Source: Thermoflavifilum thermophilum (lineage in GTDB: Bacteria; Bacteroidota; Bacteroidia; Chitinophagales; Chitinophagaceae). Taken from it: DNA of 64,000 bases. The stretch is taken from NCBI RefSeq assembly GCF_900116565.1, contig NZ_FPCJ01000001.1:1240001-1304000 (forward strand), read 5' to 3'. The notes beneath the pieces are model-generated. The model was not told the DNA's origin. It searched no databases and saw only the letters and a program-made list of their open reading frames with translations. The position numbers were made by a program, and so were the translations under genes. Shown here in pieces: positions 9,163 through 19,988 of the stretch (within the stretch, counting starts at the first letter, position 1; each line of letters begins with the position of its first letter).

Positions 9163-11109
9163 ATGAAACATCTAAGCCACTTTTCTTTCTGGATGTTGGG
9201 CATCCTGATCTGCCAGGTAAGCTTTGCCCAGCAATCGTACGATCCCCTTGCATTGTTTAATCCGTTCTTTTACACCCATAATGGCAATGTGTACCGCAGT
9301 GCCGATGGTTCTCCCGGTCCGCAATACTGGCAAAACCGGGCTGATTATGAAATTCATGCCACATTGAGTGAAAAAGATACCACCATCAGGGGCGAAGTAA
9401 CCATTCGTTATCGCAATAATAGCCCGGATTCCCTCGGATTTCTATGGCTTCAGCTGGATCAGAATCTTTTCTCGCCTGATTCCCGGGGAGCCGCTACCAC
9501 GCCCGTCGGAGGCGATCGTTTCGATGTAAAAGGATTCAAACGCGGTGGATATCATATCCATCAGGTTAGCATTACTTATCACGGTAAAAAGCAAACGGTT
9601 CAGCCCATTATTTCCGACACACGCATGCAAATCCGCTTAGATCAGCCCATCAGGCCCAAAGGCGATAGCATTACCATTCAAGTAAACTACGATTTTGCTA
9701 TTCCCGAATATGGAGCCGATCGCATGGGACGCCTGTACACCCGAAACGGCGTGGTGTATGAAATTGCTCAATGGTACCCGCGGATGGAAGTGTATGATGA
9801 TGTGATGGGCTGGAATACATTGCCATACATGGGATTGGGAGAATTTTACTGTGAATACGGAAATTTTGATTATTACATCACCGCTCCAGCCGATATGATT
9901 GTGGTGGGGTCGGGTGATCTGATGAATCCGGAACAGGTATTAACCCGCACCGAAATAGACAGGCTGCAAAAAGCCCGGCAGAGTGATAGCACCATTATGA
10001 TCATCCGCGAAGATGAAGTAGGGAAACCCGATACCCGTCCTGTGCACACTGGTACGCTCACCTGGCATTTCCGCATGCTCAATACCCGCGATGTATCCTG
10101 GGCAGCCTCCAGAGCTTTCATCTGGGATGCAGCCCGGGTGAACCTGCCCAGTGGCAGAAAGGCTATAGCCATGTCGGCTTATCCGGTGGAAAGTGCAGGC
10201 CGCGATGCCTATGGCCGTTCTACTGAATATTTGAAACACAGCATTGAAATTTATTCAAAGGCTTATTTTGAATATCCCTGGAATTCGGCTGTGAGTGTGG
10301 CAGGCGTGGCCCTGGGCATGGAATATCCGGGCATTATCTTTTGCAGACATGATTTACACAATGGTCAGTTATGGGATGATATCACCCATGAAATTGGCCA
10401 TAACTGGTTCCCCATGATTGTAGGGTCGAATGAACGTCGCTATATGTGGCAGGATGAAGGTTTTAATACGTTCATCAATGAATACTCCACGCGCATGTTT
10501 AACCATGGCGAATACTACAACGCTAATGAGCGGCTTGCCTTGTACATGGCCCGTGAAATGCAACGGGAACAAGACCCTTTGATGACCCCTCCTGAAGCCA
10601 TGAGCCTGAATGAATATGGATTGTATTATTCCAAAACAGCCCTGGCATTGGACATCCTGCGCAACTGGGTATTAGGACCTGACCGATTTGATTACGCTTT
10701 CCGAACTTATATCCAGCGCTGGGCCTTTAAACATCCGCAACCAGAAGACTTTTTCCGCACCATGGAAAATGCAGGCGGAGAAGACCTGGGTTGGTTCTGG
10801 AAAGAATGGTTTTATACCACCTGGACGCTTGATCAGGCGGTAGATACGGTCGTGTATGTCAACAATAATCCGGCACAAGGTTGTTACATTACCATCAGCA
10901 ACCTGCAACAGATGGCCCTTCCCGTGCTTATCCAGATTCAGGAAAGCAATGGCCAGTCGCATTTCCTGCAATTGCCGGTGGAAATCTGGCAGCGTGGCGG
11001 GAAATGGACATTCTTTTATCCGACTACCTCCCAGGTGCGCTCGGTAGTGCTGGATCCCGATGACCAGTTTCCGGATGTGAACCGAAGCAACAACCAGTGG
11101 CCAAGATAG
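9163..11109 (+). CDS. Secreted M1 family metallopeptidase
   Basis: A zinc aminopeptidase-like enzyme exported by a signal peptide ([20 protein letters not shown], cleavage near FAQQ). The catalytic motif THEIGHNW near residue 409 is followed by the zinc-ligand glutamate in [13 protein letters not shown] (HExxH-x18-E). The substrate-recognition loop is GMEYPGI, a variant of GAMEN. The N-terminal half has the M1 beta-sandwich ([19 protein letters not shown]). At about 648 aa it lacks the long ERAP-type C-terminal domain, as is usual for periplasmic Bacteroidota members. An ATG 9 nt upstream (9154) is also possible. The 161 nt before it hold no clear promoter box. Confidence 0.93.
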   Translation: MKHLSHFSFWMLGILICQVSFAQQSYDPLALFNPFFYTHNGNVYRSADGSPGPQYWQNRADYEIHATLSEKDTTIRGEVTIRYRNNSPDSLGFLWLQLDQNLFSPDSRGAATTPVGGDRFDVKGFKRGGYHIHQVSITYHGKKQTVQPIISDTRMQIRLDQPIRPKGDSITIQVNYDFAIPEYGADRMGRLYTRNGVVYEIAQWYPRMEVYDDVMGWNTLPYMGLGEFYCEYGNFDYYITAPADMIVVGSGDLMNPEQVLTRTEIDRLQKARQSDSTIMIIREDEVGKPDTRPVHTGTLTWHFRMLNTRDVSWAASRAFIWDAARVNLPSGRKAIAMSAYPVESAGRDAYGRSTEYLKHSIEIYSKAYFEYPWNSAVSVAGVALGMEYPGIIFCRHDLHNGQLWDDITHEIGHNWFPMIVGSNERRYMWQDEGFNTFINEYSTRMFNHGEYYNANERLALYMAREMQREQDPLMTPPEAMSLNEYGLYYSKTALALDILRNWVLGPDRFDYAFRTYIQRWAFKHPQPEDFFRTMENAGGEDLGWFWKEWFYTTWTLDQAVDTVVYVNNNPAQGCYITISNLQQMALPVLIQIQESNGQSHFLQLPVEIWQRGGKWTFFYPTTSQVRSVVLDPDDQFPDVNRSNNQWPR

Positions 11110-11233
11110 CCTTTCATTCATGCTCGCGTCATTTTCTGCAGCAGGTAGCATTAATTTCTTCTACCTGCTGCAGAAAATTTTGGTAGATTCGTATTTCACC
11201 AGTGTTGGCTCGAAATTTTAAAAAGCATGGTGT

Positions 11234-11740
11234 ATGGAAGAGATTGTCAACCGAATAGCACAGAGTGGACTGGTTACCATTGACCTGGCCGATTATATTC
11301 CCTCTCCTGATGAAATTGCGATCCTGGACATCAAAGATTATCTGTTTCAGGGATTGATATTGCGTGAAAAGGACTACCGGCAGGCTCTTGAGCAGCAAGA
11401 TTGGAGTGCATTTCAGAATCGTTATGCTGGGATTACCTGCAGCGCCGATGCCATCATTCCGCTTTGGGCTTATATGCTTCCGGTGAAATATCTGCAAACA
11501 ATAGCCCGCGAAATTTACCATGGTGATTTTGCAACCGTTCGGCTGCAAGTAGCGCTGGATCGGATTCAGGCATTGCCGGTTGAAAATTTTCAAGGTCAGC
11601 GGGTATTGGTTAAAGGCTGCGGTGATGAACAGATTCCTCCTCCCTTATATCTGGCTATTACTCGAAAGTTGCTGCCCCATGTAAAAAGCCTCATGTATGG
11701 AGAAGCCTGCAGCCACATCCCGATCTACAAACAAAAATAA
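11234..11740 (+). CDS. DUF2480 family protein
   Basis: A 168-aa soluble protein of a family nearly restricted to Bacteroidota and without known function. Typical segments are the N-terminal EIVNRIAQSGLVTIDLADY, the acidic PSPDEIAILDIKDYLFQG, and a C-terminal half with VLVKGCGDEQIPPPLYLAIT and LMYGEACSHIPIY; the two conserved cysteines there (in GCGDEQ and EACSH) could bind a metal. There is no signal peptide or membrane segment. It converges on gltD; the terminator between them mainly serves the gltBD side. Confidence 0.85.
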   Translation: MEEIVNRIAQSGLVTIDLADYIPSPDEIAILDIKDYLFQGLILREKDYRQALEQQDWSAFQNRYAGITCSADAIIPLWAYMLPVKYLQTIAREIYHGDFATVRLQVALDRIQALPVENFQGQRVLVKGCGDEQIPPPLYLAITRKLLPHVKSLMYGEACSHIPIYKQK

Positions 11741-11768
11741 AAAGCGGGTCAGGTAAACACCTAACCCG
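11733..11768 (-). terminator. Intrinsic terminator of gltBD
   Basis: Stem 11745-11754 pairs with 11759-11768 (10 bp, one mismatch, 4-nt loop). Read on the minus strand it is followed by CTTTTTATTTTT. It lies 65 nt beyond the gltD stop and its T-tract overlaps the DUF2480 stop codon. Confidence 0.7.
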
Positions 11769-11832
11769 GGTCATAGTCACTACAAAATCTAAGCCTGCTT
11801 ATGAAAAAAGCCTCTTTATGGGCCAAAGCTCG

Positions 11833-13311
11833 TTATGCACAAAGCTCCAGCAAGGAATGATCTTTTCTTTCCAGCAAGGAATATCCCATTAAATACTCGT
11901 CTACCTGGCGGGCACACTCACGACCTTCAGAAATAGCCCAGACCACCAGCGATTGCCCCCGCCGCATATCCCCAGCTGCAAATATTTTTTCCACAGAAGT
12001 CCTGTAATCTTTTTCAGATGCTTTTACATTGCCACGCTCATCTTTAGCAATACCCAGCTGATCTAATATCGTATGTTCGGGATGCACAAAACCCATTGCC
12101 AGCAGCACCAGTTCGGCCGGAATTTCCCGTTGCGAATCGGGTATTTCCTCAAAACCCACCGGGCGTTGTTCTTCATTCAGGGTCCATTTCAGATCCACAA
12201 CCTGCACAGCTCGCAGCCGTCCGTTTTCATCGCCCAGAAATGCTTTGGTAGCTATAGCCCATTGGCGCTTGCCACCTTCTTCGTGTGAAGTTGAGGTCTT
12301 TAATATCATGGGATAAGTAGGCCAGGGCATGAAGGGCGTGCGGGCTGCCGGTGGCTGCGGAAGCAACTCAAATTGGGTAACGGAAGCCGCTTTCTGCCGC
12401 AGGGAAGTGCCCAGGCAATCCGATCCCGTGTCTCCACCACCAATGATAATCACGTTTTTGCCTGTAGCCAGGATTTCTTCCCCCTGGATGGGTTTGCGGC
12501 TTACCCTTTTATTTTGTTGTTTCAAAAATTCCATGGCAAAGTGAATACCCTTCAGCTCTCGCCCTGGTACAGGCAGATCCCGGGGTACCGTTGAACCTCC
12601 CGCCAGTACAATTGCATCATATTCCTCAAGCAATTCACTGAGGGGCACATTTACGCCTACATGCGCATTGCACACAAACACGACCCCCTCTTCCTGCATC
12701 AGGCGAATACGGCGATCCACCACCCATTTTTCCAGCTTAAAATCCGGAATGCCATATCGCAATAGTCCTCCTGGTGCATCGTCGCGTTCGAAAACGGTAA
12801 CCAGATGTCCGGCATAATTCAACTGCGCAGCTGCTGCCAACCCAGCCGGGCCAGACCCCACAACAGCCACTTTTTTGCCGGTTCGCACCCGGGGAATGCG
12901 GGGCTTTACCAGGCCTTTTTCGTAAGCAATCTCAATGATATGTTTTTCAATCTCTTCAATGGTTACCGGAGGTTGGTTGATGCCCAGCACGCAGGCACTT
13001 TCACAGGGAGCCGGACAGATGCGGCCGGTGAATTCCGGAAAATTATTCGTACTGCTGAGGATTTCATATGCTTCCACCCAATTTTTCCGATATACAGCAT
13101 CATTGAATTCCGGAATCACATTTCCCAGCGGACAACCATACGAGCTGTGGCAGAAAGGAATACCACAATTCATGCATCGCGCAGCCTGCTCATTGAGTTT
13201 TTCTTCGGTAAAACGAGCTACAAATTCCCTGAAGTGTTGAATCCGCTCTTTCGGATCAGCCTTCGGAGGCAACTCCCGCGTATATTCCAGAAATCCAGTA
13301 ATCTTTCCCAT
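11833..13311 (-). CDS. gltD: Glutamate synthase (NADPH) small subunit
   Basis: Feeds electrons from NAD(P)H to the large subunit GltB. The 492-aa protein has the N-terminal Fe-S cysteine sets (RCMNCGIPFCHSSYGCPLGN and RICPAPCESAC), an FAD-binding VAVVGSGPAGLAAAAQL near residue 147, an NADPH-binding NVIIIGGGDTGSDC near 285, and the C-terminal FAAGDMRRGQSLVVWAISEG flavin motif. The start MGKITGFLEYTRE is the standard family N-terminus; an in-frame ATG 21 nt upstream is less likely. It follows gltB by 43 nt in one operon. Confidence 0.95.
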   Translation of the reverse strand: MGKITGFLEYTRELPPKADPKERIQHFREFVARFTEEKLNEQAARCMNCGIPFCHSSYGCPLGNVIPEFNDAVYRKNWVEAYEILSSTNNFPEFTGRICPAPCESACVLGINQPPVTIEEIEKHIIEIAYEKGLVKPRIPRVRTGKKVAVVGSGPAGLAAAAQLNYAGHLVTVFERDDAPGGLLRYGIPDFKLEKWVVDRRIRLMQEEGVVFVCNAHVGVNVPLSELLEEYDAIVLAGGSTVPRDLPVPGRELKGIHFAMEFLKQQNKRVSRKPIQGEEILATGKNVIIIGGGDTGSDCLGTSLRQKAASVTQFELLPQPPAARTPFMPWPTYPMILKTSTSHEEGGKRQWAIATKAFLGDENGRLRAVQVVDLKWTLNEEQRPVGFEEIPDSQREIPAELVLLAMGFVHPEHTILDQLGIAKDERGNVKASEKDYRTSVEKIFAAGDMRRGQSLVVWAISEGRECARQVDEYLMGYSLLERKDHSLLELCA

Positions 13312-13354
13312 TTTTCCTCTGTTGAGATTCAAACCATATTAACCACCATCCCAA

Positions 13355-16300
13355 TTAGTCTTTCTGTCTGGACAATGATGGATTTACACCTGCCAAGCCA
13401 CTGGCAACCTTTTGTTTCTGTTGTTGCAAAACTTTTTTGTAATCTTTCGGAAATACCTTTACGAAATTCCTGAGCTGATTTTCCCAGTCGTTCAGCAAAA
13501 ATTCAGCAACCTTACTCCGGGTATATTCATAATGCCGACTAATCAGGCGATGGAGCAAAGTTTCATCTTCCTCCTCAATTGGATCCAGGTCCACCATCTC
13601 CGGGTTATAGCGCTGTGGCAGCAGGTTGTTTACATCATACACATAAGCAATACCACCACTCATACCCGCAGCAAAATTTCGTCCTGTTTCACCTAAAATC
13701 ACGACCCGGCCACCCGTCATGTATTCACAGCCATGATCGCCCACACCTTCCACCACGGCGTGCAGCCCGGAGTTTCGTACACAGAAGCGTTCTCCAGCTT
13801 TGCCGCGGATATAAGCCTCGCCGGAAGTAGCACCATAGAAGGCCACATTGCCAATAATGATATTTTCCTCAGGCACAAAACGGCTTTGCCGGTCGGGATA
13901 AAGAATTAGTTTGGCGCCACTCAGCCCTTTGCCAAAATAATCGTTGGCTTCTCCCTCCAATTCCAGGGTGAGGCCCGGCGCAGCAAAAGCCCCAAAGCTC
14001 TGCCCGGCCGACCCACGGAATTTCAACCAGATGGTGTCTTCCGGCAAACCTTCTTTTTTATACCTCTTGGTAATTTCATGAGAGAGCATGGTACCAGTTG
14101 TGCGATCGGTGTTTTTGATGAGAAATTCTGCACGCACAGCGATACCTTGCTCCAGAGCCGGCTTGGCCACTTCTATCAATTTCCAGTCGAGCACGCCAGC
14201 CAAGCCATGATCTTGCTTTTCGCAACAATACAGAGGGGTAGATTCGTCAACATCCGGTTTTTGCAGGATGGGAGAAAGATCCAGTTTTTTATATTTCCAG
14301 TGATGGATATCTTCCCGCACGGCCAGGCATTCGGTATGGCCAATCATTTCATCTACGGTACGGAAGCCCAATTCGGCCATGATTTCCCGGAGTTCCTGGG
14401 TAATGAATTTAAAGAGATTTTCCACATACTCCGGTTTCCCGGTAAACCTTTCGCGTAGCACGGGATCCTGGGTAGCCACGCCTACGGGGCAAGTATTCAG
14501 GTGGCATTTGCGCATCAGGATACAACCTTCAGCTACAAGCGCCGCTGTGGCAATGCCCCATTCTTCGGCGCCCAGCAGAGCGGCAATAGCCACATCGCGG
14601 CCAGTGCGGATCTGCCCGTCAGTCTGGACGATGACCCGGCTACGCAGTTTGTTCCTGACCAAGGTTTGATGGGTTTCGGCCAGACCCAGTTCCCAGGGCA
14701 GTCCGGCGTGCCGGATTGAGCTGATAGGCGATGCGCCGGTTCCACCATCGTGGCCGGAGATCAGCACCACATCGGCATGGGCTTTGGTTACACCAGCTGC
14801 AATGGTACCTACGCCGGCCTTGGAAACCAGCTTCACACTGATTCGGGCCTCGGGATTGGCATTTTTTAAATCAAAAATCAATTGAGCCAAATCTTCGATG
14901 GAATAAATATCGTGATGCGGGGGAGGTGAAATCAATCCCACACCCGGTGTGGAATGGCGCACCCGAGCAATCCATTCATCCACCTTGTGGCCGGGCAGCT
15001 GGCCCCCTTCACCGGGCTTAGCTCCCTGTGCCATTTTGATTTGCAGTTCGTCGGCGTTGGTGAGATAATAACTGGTTACTCCAAATCGGGCCGAAGCCAC
15101 CTGTTTGATGGCCGACCGGGCACTGTCGCCATTGGGTAATGGCTCATAGCGTGAATCATCTTCACCCCCTTCACCCGTATTGCTTTTTCCTCCCAGCCGG
15201 TTCATGGCAATGGCCAAAGTGGTGTGGGCTTCGTAGGATATCGATCCAAAGCTCATAGCACCAGTGGCAAACCGGCGATAAATGTTTTCTGCAGGCTCTA
15301 CTTCTTCAATCGGAATGGAAGGTCGGGTTTTTTTGAACGTAAACAGGCTCCGCAACGTACAGGCTTTTGCGCTCTGATCGTTGATCAGCCGGGCATATTT
15401 TTTATACACCTCATAACTGCCTGTACGGGTGGCGTGCTGCAGCAGGTGAACCGTTTGCGGATTGAACAGATGAAATTCGCCTTTTCGTTTCCATTGATAA
15501 ACTCCTCCGGTAAGGAGGCGCTGCACGGGAATTTCTTTTCTGGAAAATCCCATCCAGTGTTTGGCCAGTGTTTCCCGGGCAATATCATCCAGCCCCATGC
15601 CCTGAATCCGGGAAATGGCTCCGGTGAAATACTTGTCAACCACCGACTGGTTGATACCCAGGATTTCAAAAATCTGTGCTCCCTGATAGGATTGCAGGGT
15701 GGAAATACCCATTTTGGAAAATACCTTCAGCAAGCCTTCATTTACGGCATGGATATAATTCTGAATCAGTTCTTCTGTTGAAAGTTCAGTTTGCAGCTTG
15801 CCCGACTCCTTCATATCGCGGATGGTAGCAAAAGCCAGATAGGGATTGATGGCCGTTGCACCAAATCCCAGCAGACAGGCAAAATGATGCACTTCCCAGA
15901 TATCGCCGGCTTCTACTACCAGGCCCACCTGGCCGCGGTAGCCTTTGCGGATCAGGTGATGATGAACAGCCGAAACAGCAAGCAGAGAAGGAATAGCAGC
16001 ATGCTCAGAGTCAATCGCCCTATCCGAAAGCACCAGCACTTCAAAACCGTCTTCCACCGCATCTACCGCATAGCGACACAGCCGCTGCAAACCTTTTTCC
16101 AGAGAACCTGGTTTGCCATCGGCACGAAAATAGGTTTGCAGGGTCTTGGCCTGAAACATGCCCGTATCAATGCTGCGCAATTTCTCCAGCTCTATGTCGG
16201 TCAACACCGGATGCTTGAGTGCCACCGTATGGCAATGCATGGGATCTTCTTCCAGCAGATTGCCGCTGTTGCCCACATAAGTAGCCAGGCTCATCACCAG

Positions 16301-17917
16301 CCGCTCCCGGATCGGATCAATGGGAGGGTTGGTAACTTGCGCAAACAATTGCTTGAAATAACTGCTCAGGTGTTGAGGTTGATCCGATAGCACCGCCAGA
16401 GGTATATCAGATCCCATCGAACCCACAGGCTCCTTGCCTTCGGTAGCCATGGGGGCAATTACCTTTTCCAGGTCTTCGCTGGTATAACCAAATACCTGCT
16501 GATATTTGAAAATAGCGTCGTGCTGCAGTTCAGTAAATACGACCCTGGGTTCAGGCAGTTCTTCCAGGCGAATTTTATACTTATTCAGCCACTCACTGTA
16601 AGGCTGGCGTGAACAAATATCCCGTTTCAGCTCCTCATCACTGATGATACGACCTTTCTGCAAATCCACAATGAACATTTTCCCCGGCTGCAAACGTCCC
16701 TTTTCTACTACAAGTTCCGGATCCACGGGCAATACCCCAGCTTCAGAGGCCATAATCACCCGGTCGTCGCTGGTTACTACATAACGCGAAGGCCTTAACC
16801 CGTTTCTGTCGAGCGTAGCCCCTATGATCTGGCCATCGGTGAATGAAATGGAAGCCGGACCGTCCCATGGCTCCATGATGGAAGCGTGGTATTCATAAAA
16901 AGCTTTCTTGAGCGGATCCATTTCTTCATGACCATCCCAGGCTTCGGGAATCAGCATCATCATCACATGCGGGAGTGAGCGACCGGCCAACGTCAGCAAT
17001 TCAATCATATTATCGAGACACCCGGAATCAGAAAGGCCCTCTTCCACAATGGGTAAAAGCATTTCCATTTCTTCCCGGGTGAAATACTTCGACCGCATAT
17101 TGGCTTCGTTGCTCCGCAGCCAGTTGAGATTTCCCTTTAACGTATTGATTTCACCGTTGTGGGCAATGTACCGGAAAGGCTGAGCCAGTTTCCAGGATGG
17201 AAAGGTATTGGTGGCAAAGCGGGAATGTATCAGCCCAAAGGCCGAAACCACCCGAGGGTCGCTTAAATCGGGGAAATAGCTTCTAAGCTGGGAAGAAGTG
17301 AGCTGCCCTTTGTACACCAGCGTTTTGTAGGAAAAGGAGGCAAAATAAAACAGTTTAGCCTCATCGCCCAGGGTATTCCGGATGGTATGCGAGATGTAAT
17401 TTCTCAGCACAAAAAGCTTCCGTTCAAATGCATCAGCATCTTCTACTCCGGCAGGCCTTCCCACAAAAAGCTGTTCCATAACCGGTTCAGCACTGCGTGC
17501 CGTTTCGCCAATCATGCTGTTATCCGTTGGCACGGGCCGGTAGCCCAGAATAGGGATGCCCAGCTGGTCAGCACAACGCTGAATGATTCCTTTACACTCC
17601 TGACTGATTTTGGGATCACGCGGGAAAAAAGTCATACCCACCCCATATGCACCAAACGGAGGCAACTGAATTTGCAAATCCATCGCAACTTCCCGCAAAA
17701 AGGCATCGGGCATCTGAATCAAAATACCCGCACCATCGCCAGTGTTGTTTTCGCAACCACAGGCACCCCGATGCTCCATATTTTCGAGGACAGTGAGCGC
17801 ATCTGCTATGATCTGATGCGATTTCACCCCCTTGATATGGGCTACAAATCCTATCCCGCAAGCATCATGCTCAAACTCCGGCGAGTATAAATCCATTCTG
17901 GACTGTTCTTCTGTCAT
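13355..17917 (-). CDS. gltB: Glutamate synthase large subunit
   Basis: Makes two glutamates from glutamine and 2-oxoglutarate, the core of ammonium assimilation with glutamine synthetase. The 1520-aa protein begins with a 19-residue propeptide; Cys20 in HDACGIGFVAH becomes the N-terminal nucleophile of the class II glutaminase domain. The FMN synthase domain follows, with EGGEDDSRYEPLPNGDSARS and ISGHDGGTGASPISS. The 3Fe-4S cysteines lie in ILMRKCHLNTCPVGVATQ. The C-terminal repeat domain carries GGRVVILGETGRNFAAGMSGG. It is the first gene of gltB-gltD. The 205-nt AT-rich gap upstream holds only a weak box on the minus strand (TAATTTTA, 17971-17978). Confidence 0.97.
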   Translation of the reverse strand: MTEEQSRMDLYSPEFEHDACGIGFVAHIKGVKSHQIIADALTVLENMEHRGACGCENNTGDGAGILIQMPDAFLREVAMDLQIQLPPFGAYGVGMTFFPRDPKISQECKGIIQRCADQLGIPILGYRPVPTDNSMIGETARSAEPVMEQLFVGRPAGVEDADAFERKLFVLRNYISHTIRNTLGDEAKLFYFASFSYKTLVYKGQLTSSQLRSYFPDLSDPRVVSAFGLIHSRFATNTFPSWKLAQPFRYIAHNGEINTLKGNLNWLRSNEANMRSKYFTREEMEMLLPIVEEGLSDSGCLDNMIELLTLAGRSLPHVMMMLIPEAWDGHEEMDPLKKAFYEYHASIMEPWDGPASISFTDGQIIGATLDRNGLRPSRYVVTSDDRVIMASEAGVLPVDPELVVEKGRLQPGKMFIVDLQKGRIISDEELKRDICSRQPYSEWLNKYKIRLEELPEPRVVFTELQHDAIFKYQQVFGYTSEDLEKVIAPMATEGKEPVGSMGSDIPLAVLSDQPQHLSSYFKQLFAQVTNPPIDPIRERLVMSLATYVGNSGNLLEEDPMHCHTVALKHPVLTDIELEKLRSIDTGMFQAKTLQTYFRADGKPGSLEKGLQRLCRYAVDAVEDGFEVLVLSDRAIDSEHAAIPSLLAVSAVHHHLIRKGYRGQVGLVVEAGDIWEVHHFACLLGFGATAINPYLAFATIRDMKESGKLQTELSTEELIQNYIHAVNEGLLKVFSKMGISTLQSYQGAQIFEILGINQSVVDKYFTGAISRIQGMGLDDIARETLAKHWMGFSRKEIPVQRLLTGGVYQWKRKGEFHLFNPQTVHLLQHATRTGSYEVYKKYARLINDQSAKACTLRSLFTFKKTRPSIPIEEVEPAENIYRRFATGAMSFGSISYEAHTTLAIAMNRLGGKSNTGEGGEDDSRYEPLPNGDSARSAIKQVASARFGVTSYYLTNADELQIKMAQGAKPGEGGQLPGHKVDEWIARVRHSTPGVGLISPPPHHDIYSIEDLAQLIFDLKNANPEARISVKLVSKAGVGTIAAGVTKAHADVVLISGHDGGTGASPISSIRHAGLPWELGLAETHQTLVRNKLRSRVIVQTDGQIRTGRDVAIAALLGAEEWGIATAALVAEGCILMRKCHLNTCPVGVATQDPVLRERFTGKPEYVENLFKFITQELREIMAELGFRTVDEMIGHTECLAVREDIHHWKYKKLDLSPILQKPDVDESTPLYCCEKQDHGLAGVLDWKLIEVAKPALEQGIAVRAEFLIKNTDRTTGTMLSHEITKRYKKEGLPEDTIWLKFRGSAGQSFGAFAAPGLTLELEGEANDYFGKGLSGAKLILYPDRQSRFVPEENIIIGNVAFYGATSGEAYIRGKAGERFCVRNSGLHAVVEGVGDHGCEYMTGGRVVILGETGRNFAAGMSGGIAYVYDVNNLLPQRYNPEMVDLDPIEEEDETLLHRLISRHYEYTRSKVAEFLLNDWENQLRNFVKVFPKDYKKVLQQQKQKVASGLAGVNPSLSRQKD

Positions 17918-18122
17918 GCACTTCCCGTTTTACAACTCAATCTGAAAATTTCCGGATGGAAATTGTTTGTTAAAATTACAACATGTAGGAAAAACTTTAT
18001 CGATTTTCTATGAGGTAAGAAAAAAATTTAGAAATTTTTAAAAAATACGACTTTTTTAAAGAAAAATATTTAACCAGAAGTAAGCAGTTAACTTACCTGT
18101 AAAGGGAGTTTGGGATGGCTTT

Positions 18123-19976
18123 TTAATATCCTCTTTCGTTTTTCCCTTCCATGAAATTCATGAAAGCCTGATTTACCACGCGGTTGCCAAGCGGCGTGGG
18201 ATAATTGCCGGTAAAATACCAGTCGCCCAGGTTGTTGGGGCAGGAAAGGTGGAGGTTTTCGATGGACTGATAAATCACGCTCACTTCGGCACGGGTTCCG
18301 GGAGGTGTAATCAGGCGGGCAATCTGGGCAGAAATTTCCTCCACAGTAAACGGTTTGTACACCTGTTTCACTACGTTCTGGGCATGCAGGCTGTTGCTGC
18401 GCTGCAGCTGCTTGCACAAGCTGTAAGCTTCTTCCAGAATATAAGTCTTTTGATTTTCTTTCAGCAGCTGCACAGCTGCCCTAAAGGCCACAAAATCACC
18501 CAGTTTGCTCATATCAATGCCATAGCAGTCTGGATAACGGATCTGAGGAGCCGATGACACGATAATGATCCGGCGCGGCTGCAGCCTGTCAAGCATTTTG
18601 ATGATACTCTCCCTCAGGGTGGTACCGCGCACTATGGAATCGTCAATCACCACCAGCGTGTCCACACCTTTTCGCACGGTGCCATAGGTTATATCGTACA
18701 CATGCTGCACCATTTCTGTACGACCCTGATCGGCAGCGATGAAGGTGCGAAGTTTTACGTCTTTAATGGCAATTTTTTCAATTCTTACTCGGCGAGAAAT
18801 TAGCTCGCTCAGTTTTTCCGGATCGATTTGATTGCCCCAGGACAGGATACGTTGTACCTTGATTCGGTTCAGATAATCTTCCAGTCCCTGAATCAGGCCA
18901 TAGAAGGCTACTTCAGCGGTATTGGGAATAAAGGAAAAAATGGTATTCTTTAAATCATAGTCAATGGCCTTCAGCACAGTCTCAGAGAGAGTATAGCCTA
19001 ATTTTTTCCGCTCCTGATAGATTTTTTCATCATTTCCCCTGGAAAAATAAATGCGTTCGAAGCTGCAAGCTCTCCGCTGGCGGGCTGGCAGGATCTGCTT
19101 TTCTTCCACATTGCCGTTGCTGCTTACCAGCAATGCCTTGCCAGGCATCAACTCCCTGACCATGTCTTCTTCCAGGTTAAAACAGGTGCGGATCGCGGCA
19201 CGTTCTGAAGCGGCCACCACAATTTCGTCATCAGCGTAGTAATAGGCTGGCCGAATGCCATAAGGATCACGAATCACAAAACTGTCGCCTGTTCCAATGA
19301 GCCCGGCAGCAGTATAGCCTCCGTCAAAAAGAGAAAAGGCCTGGCAAAGAATATGGGCGAGGGACAATGATGATTCTCCCTGTTTTGTATGAACCTGCTG
19401 ACGGAGGAAATAATACACTACTTCCATCATGGCAGCCAGGTCCGAGCGGCGATACAATTCGTCGGGCTGCACCCCAACAAATTCAAACAGCTCGTCGGTG
19501 TTGATCAGGTTGAAATTACCTGCCATGGCCAGATTGAGCTCGGGCTGGGCATGGATACGCACAAAAGGATGACAGAGTTCAATATGGTTTTTCCCTTGCG
19601 TACCATAACGCAAATGACCCAGGAGCAATTCTCCCATAAATCGCACATGTCCCTTCAGCAGTTCAGGGTTATCCTGGATATCCGGCTGATAGCGGGATAC
19701 TTCTTCGATTTCCCGGAAGATAGTTTGAAACAGCTCGGGTATGGGCAGGGGAGCGTTGCTGCGAATCCGATGCAACATAGGATAGCCCGGGGGTGTATGC
19801 AGCTTCACCGTGGCAATGCCTGCGCCGTCCTGCCCGCGATTGTGCTGTTTTTCCATGAGCAGGTAGAGCTTATTCAGGCCATAAAATGCCGAGCCATATT
19901 TCTGCTGATAATAGCGGAAAGGTTTCAGCAATCTGATATAGGCCAATCCGCATTCATGTTTGATATCGTCACTCAT
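18123..19976 (-). CDS. Amidophosphoribosyltransferase, long Bacteroidota form
   Basis: A 617-aa PurF-type enzyme, longer than E. coli PurF (~505 aa). The glutaminase half starts with KHECGLAYIRLLKPFRYY; Cys9 is the likely nucleophile, so the eight residues before it would need to be removed. Glutaminase landmarks are EKQHNRGQDGAG near residue 42 and GHLRYGTQG near 120. The phosphoribosyltransferase half has the PRPP loop VVIDDSIVRGTTLRESI near 436. This form is common in Bacteroidota. I cannot tell whether it is the cell's only PurF or a paralogue. It starts 12 nt after the foldase gene, so both are co-transcribed. Confidence 0.87.
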   Translation of the reverse strand: MSDDIKHECGLAYIRLLKPFRYYQQKYGSAFYGLNKLYLLMEKQHNRGQDGAGIATVKLHTPPGYPMLHRIRSNAPLPIPELFQTIFREIEEVSRYQPDIQDNPELLKGHVRFMGELLLGHLRYGTQGKNHIELCHPFVRIHAQPELNLAMAGNFNLINTDELFEFVGVQPDELYRRSDLAAMMEVVYYFLRQQVHTKQGESSLSLAHILCQAFSLFDGGYTAAGLIGTGDSFVIRDPYGIRPAYYYADDEIVVAASERAAIRTCFNLEEDMVRELMPGKALLVSSNGNVEEKQILPARQRRACSFERIYFSRGNDEKIYQERKKLGYTLSETVLKAIDYDLKNTIFSFIPNTAEVAFYGLIQGLEDYLNRIKVQRILSWGNQIDPEKLSELISRRVRIEKIAIKDVKLRTFIAADQGRTEMVQHVYDITYGTVRKGVDTLVVIDDSIVRGTTLRESIIKMLDRLQPRRIIIVSSAPQIRYPDCYGIDMSKLGDFVAFRAAVQLLKENQKTYILEEAYSLCKQLQRSNSLHAQNVVKQVYKPFTVEEISAQIARLITPPGTRAEVSVIYQSIENLHLSCPNNLGDWYFTGNYPTPLGNRVVNQAFMNFMEGKNERGY

Positions 19977-19988
19977 GTGATGCCGGGT

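Noticed and set aside
13412-17890. Several long open frames on the plus strand opposite gltB
   Set aside because: They mirror the codon structure of gltB, have no family similarity or promoter, and are shadows of a conserved gene.
18000-18110. AT-rich stretch with A/T runs and a short GTAAG/CTTAC dyad between the PurF-like gene and gltB
   Set aside because: The stem is only 5 bp and there is no T-tract or consensus promoter; no function can be supported.
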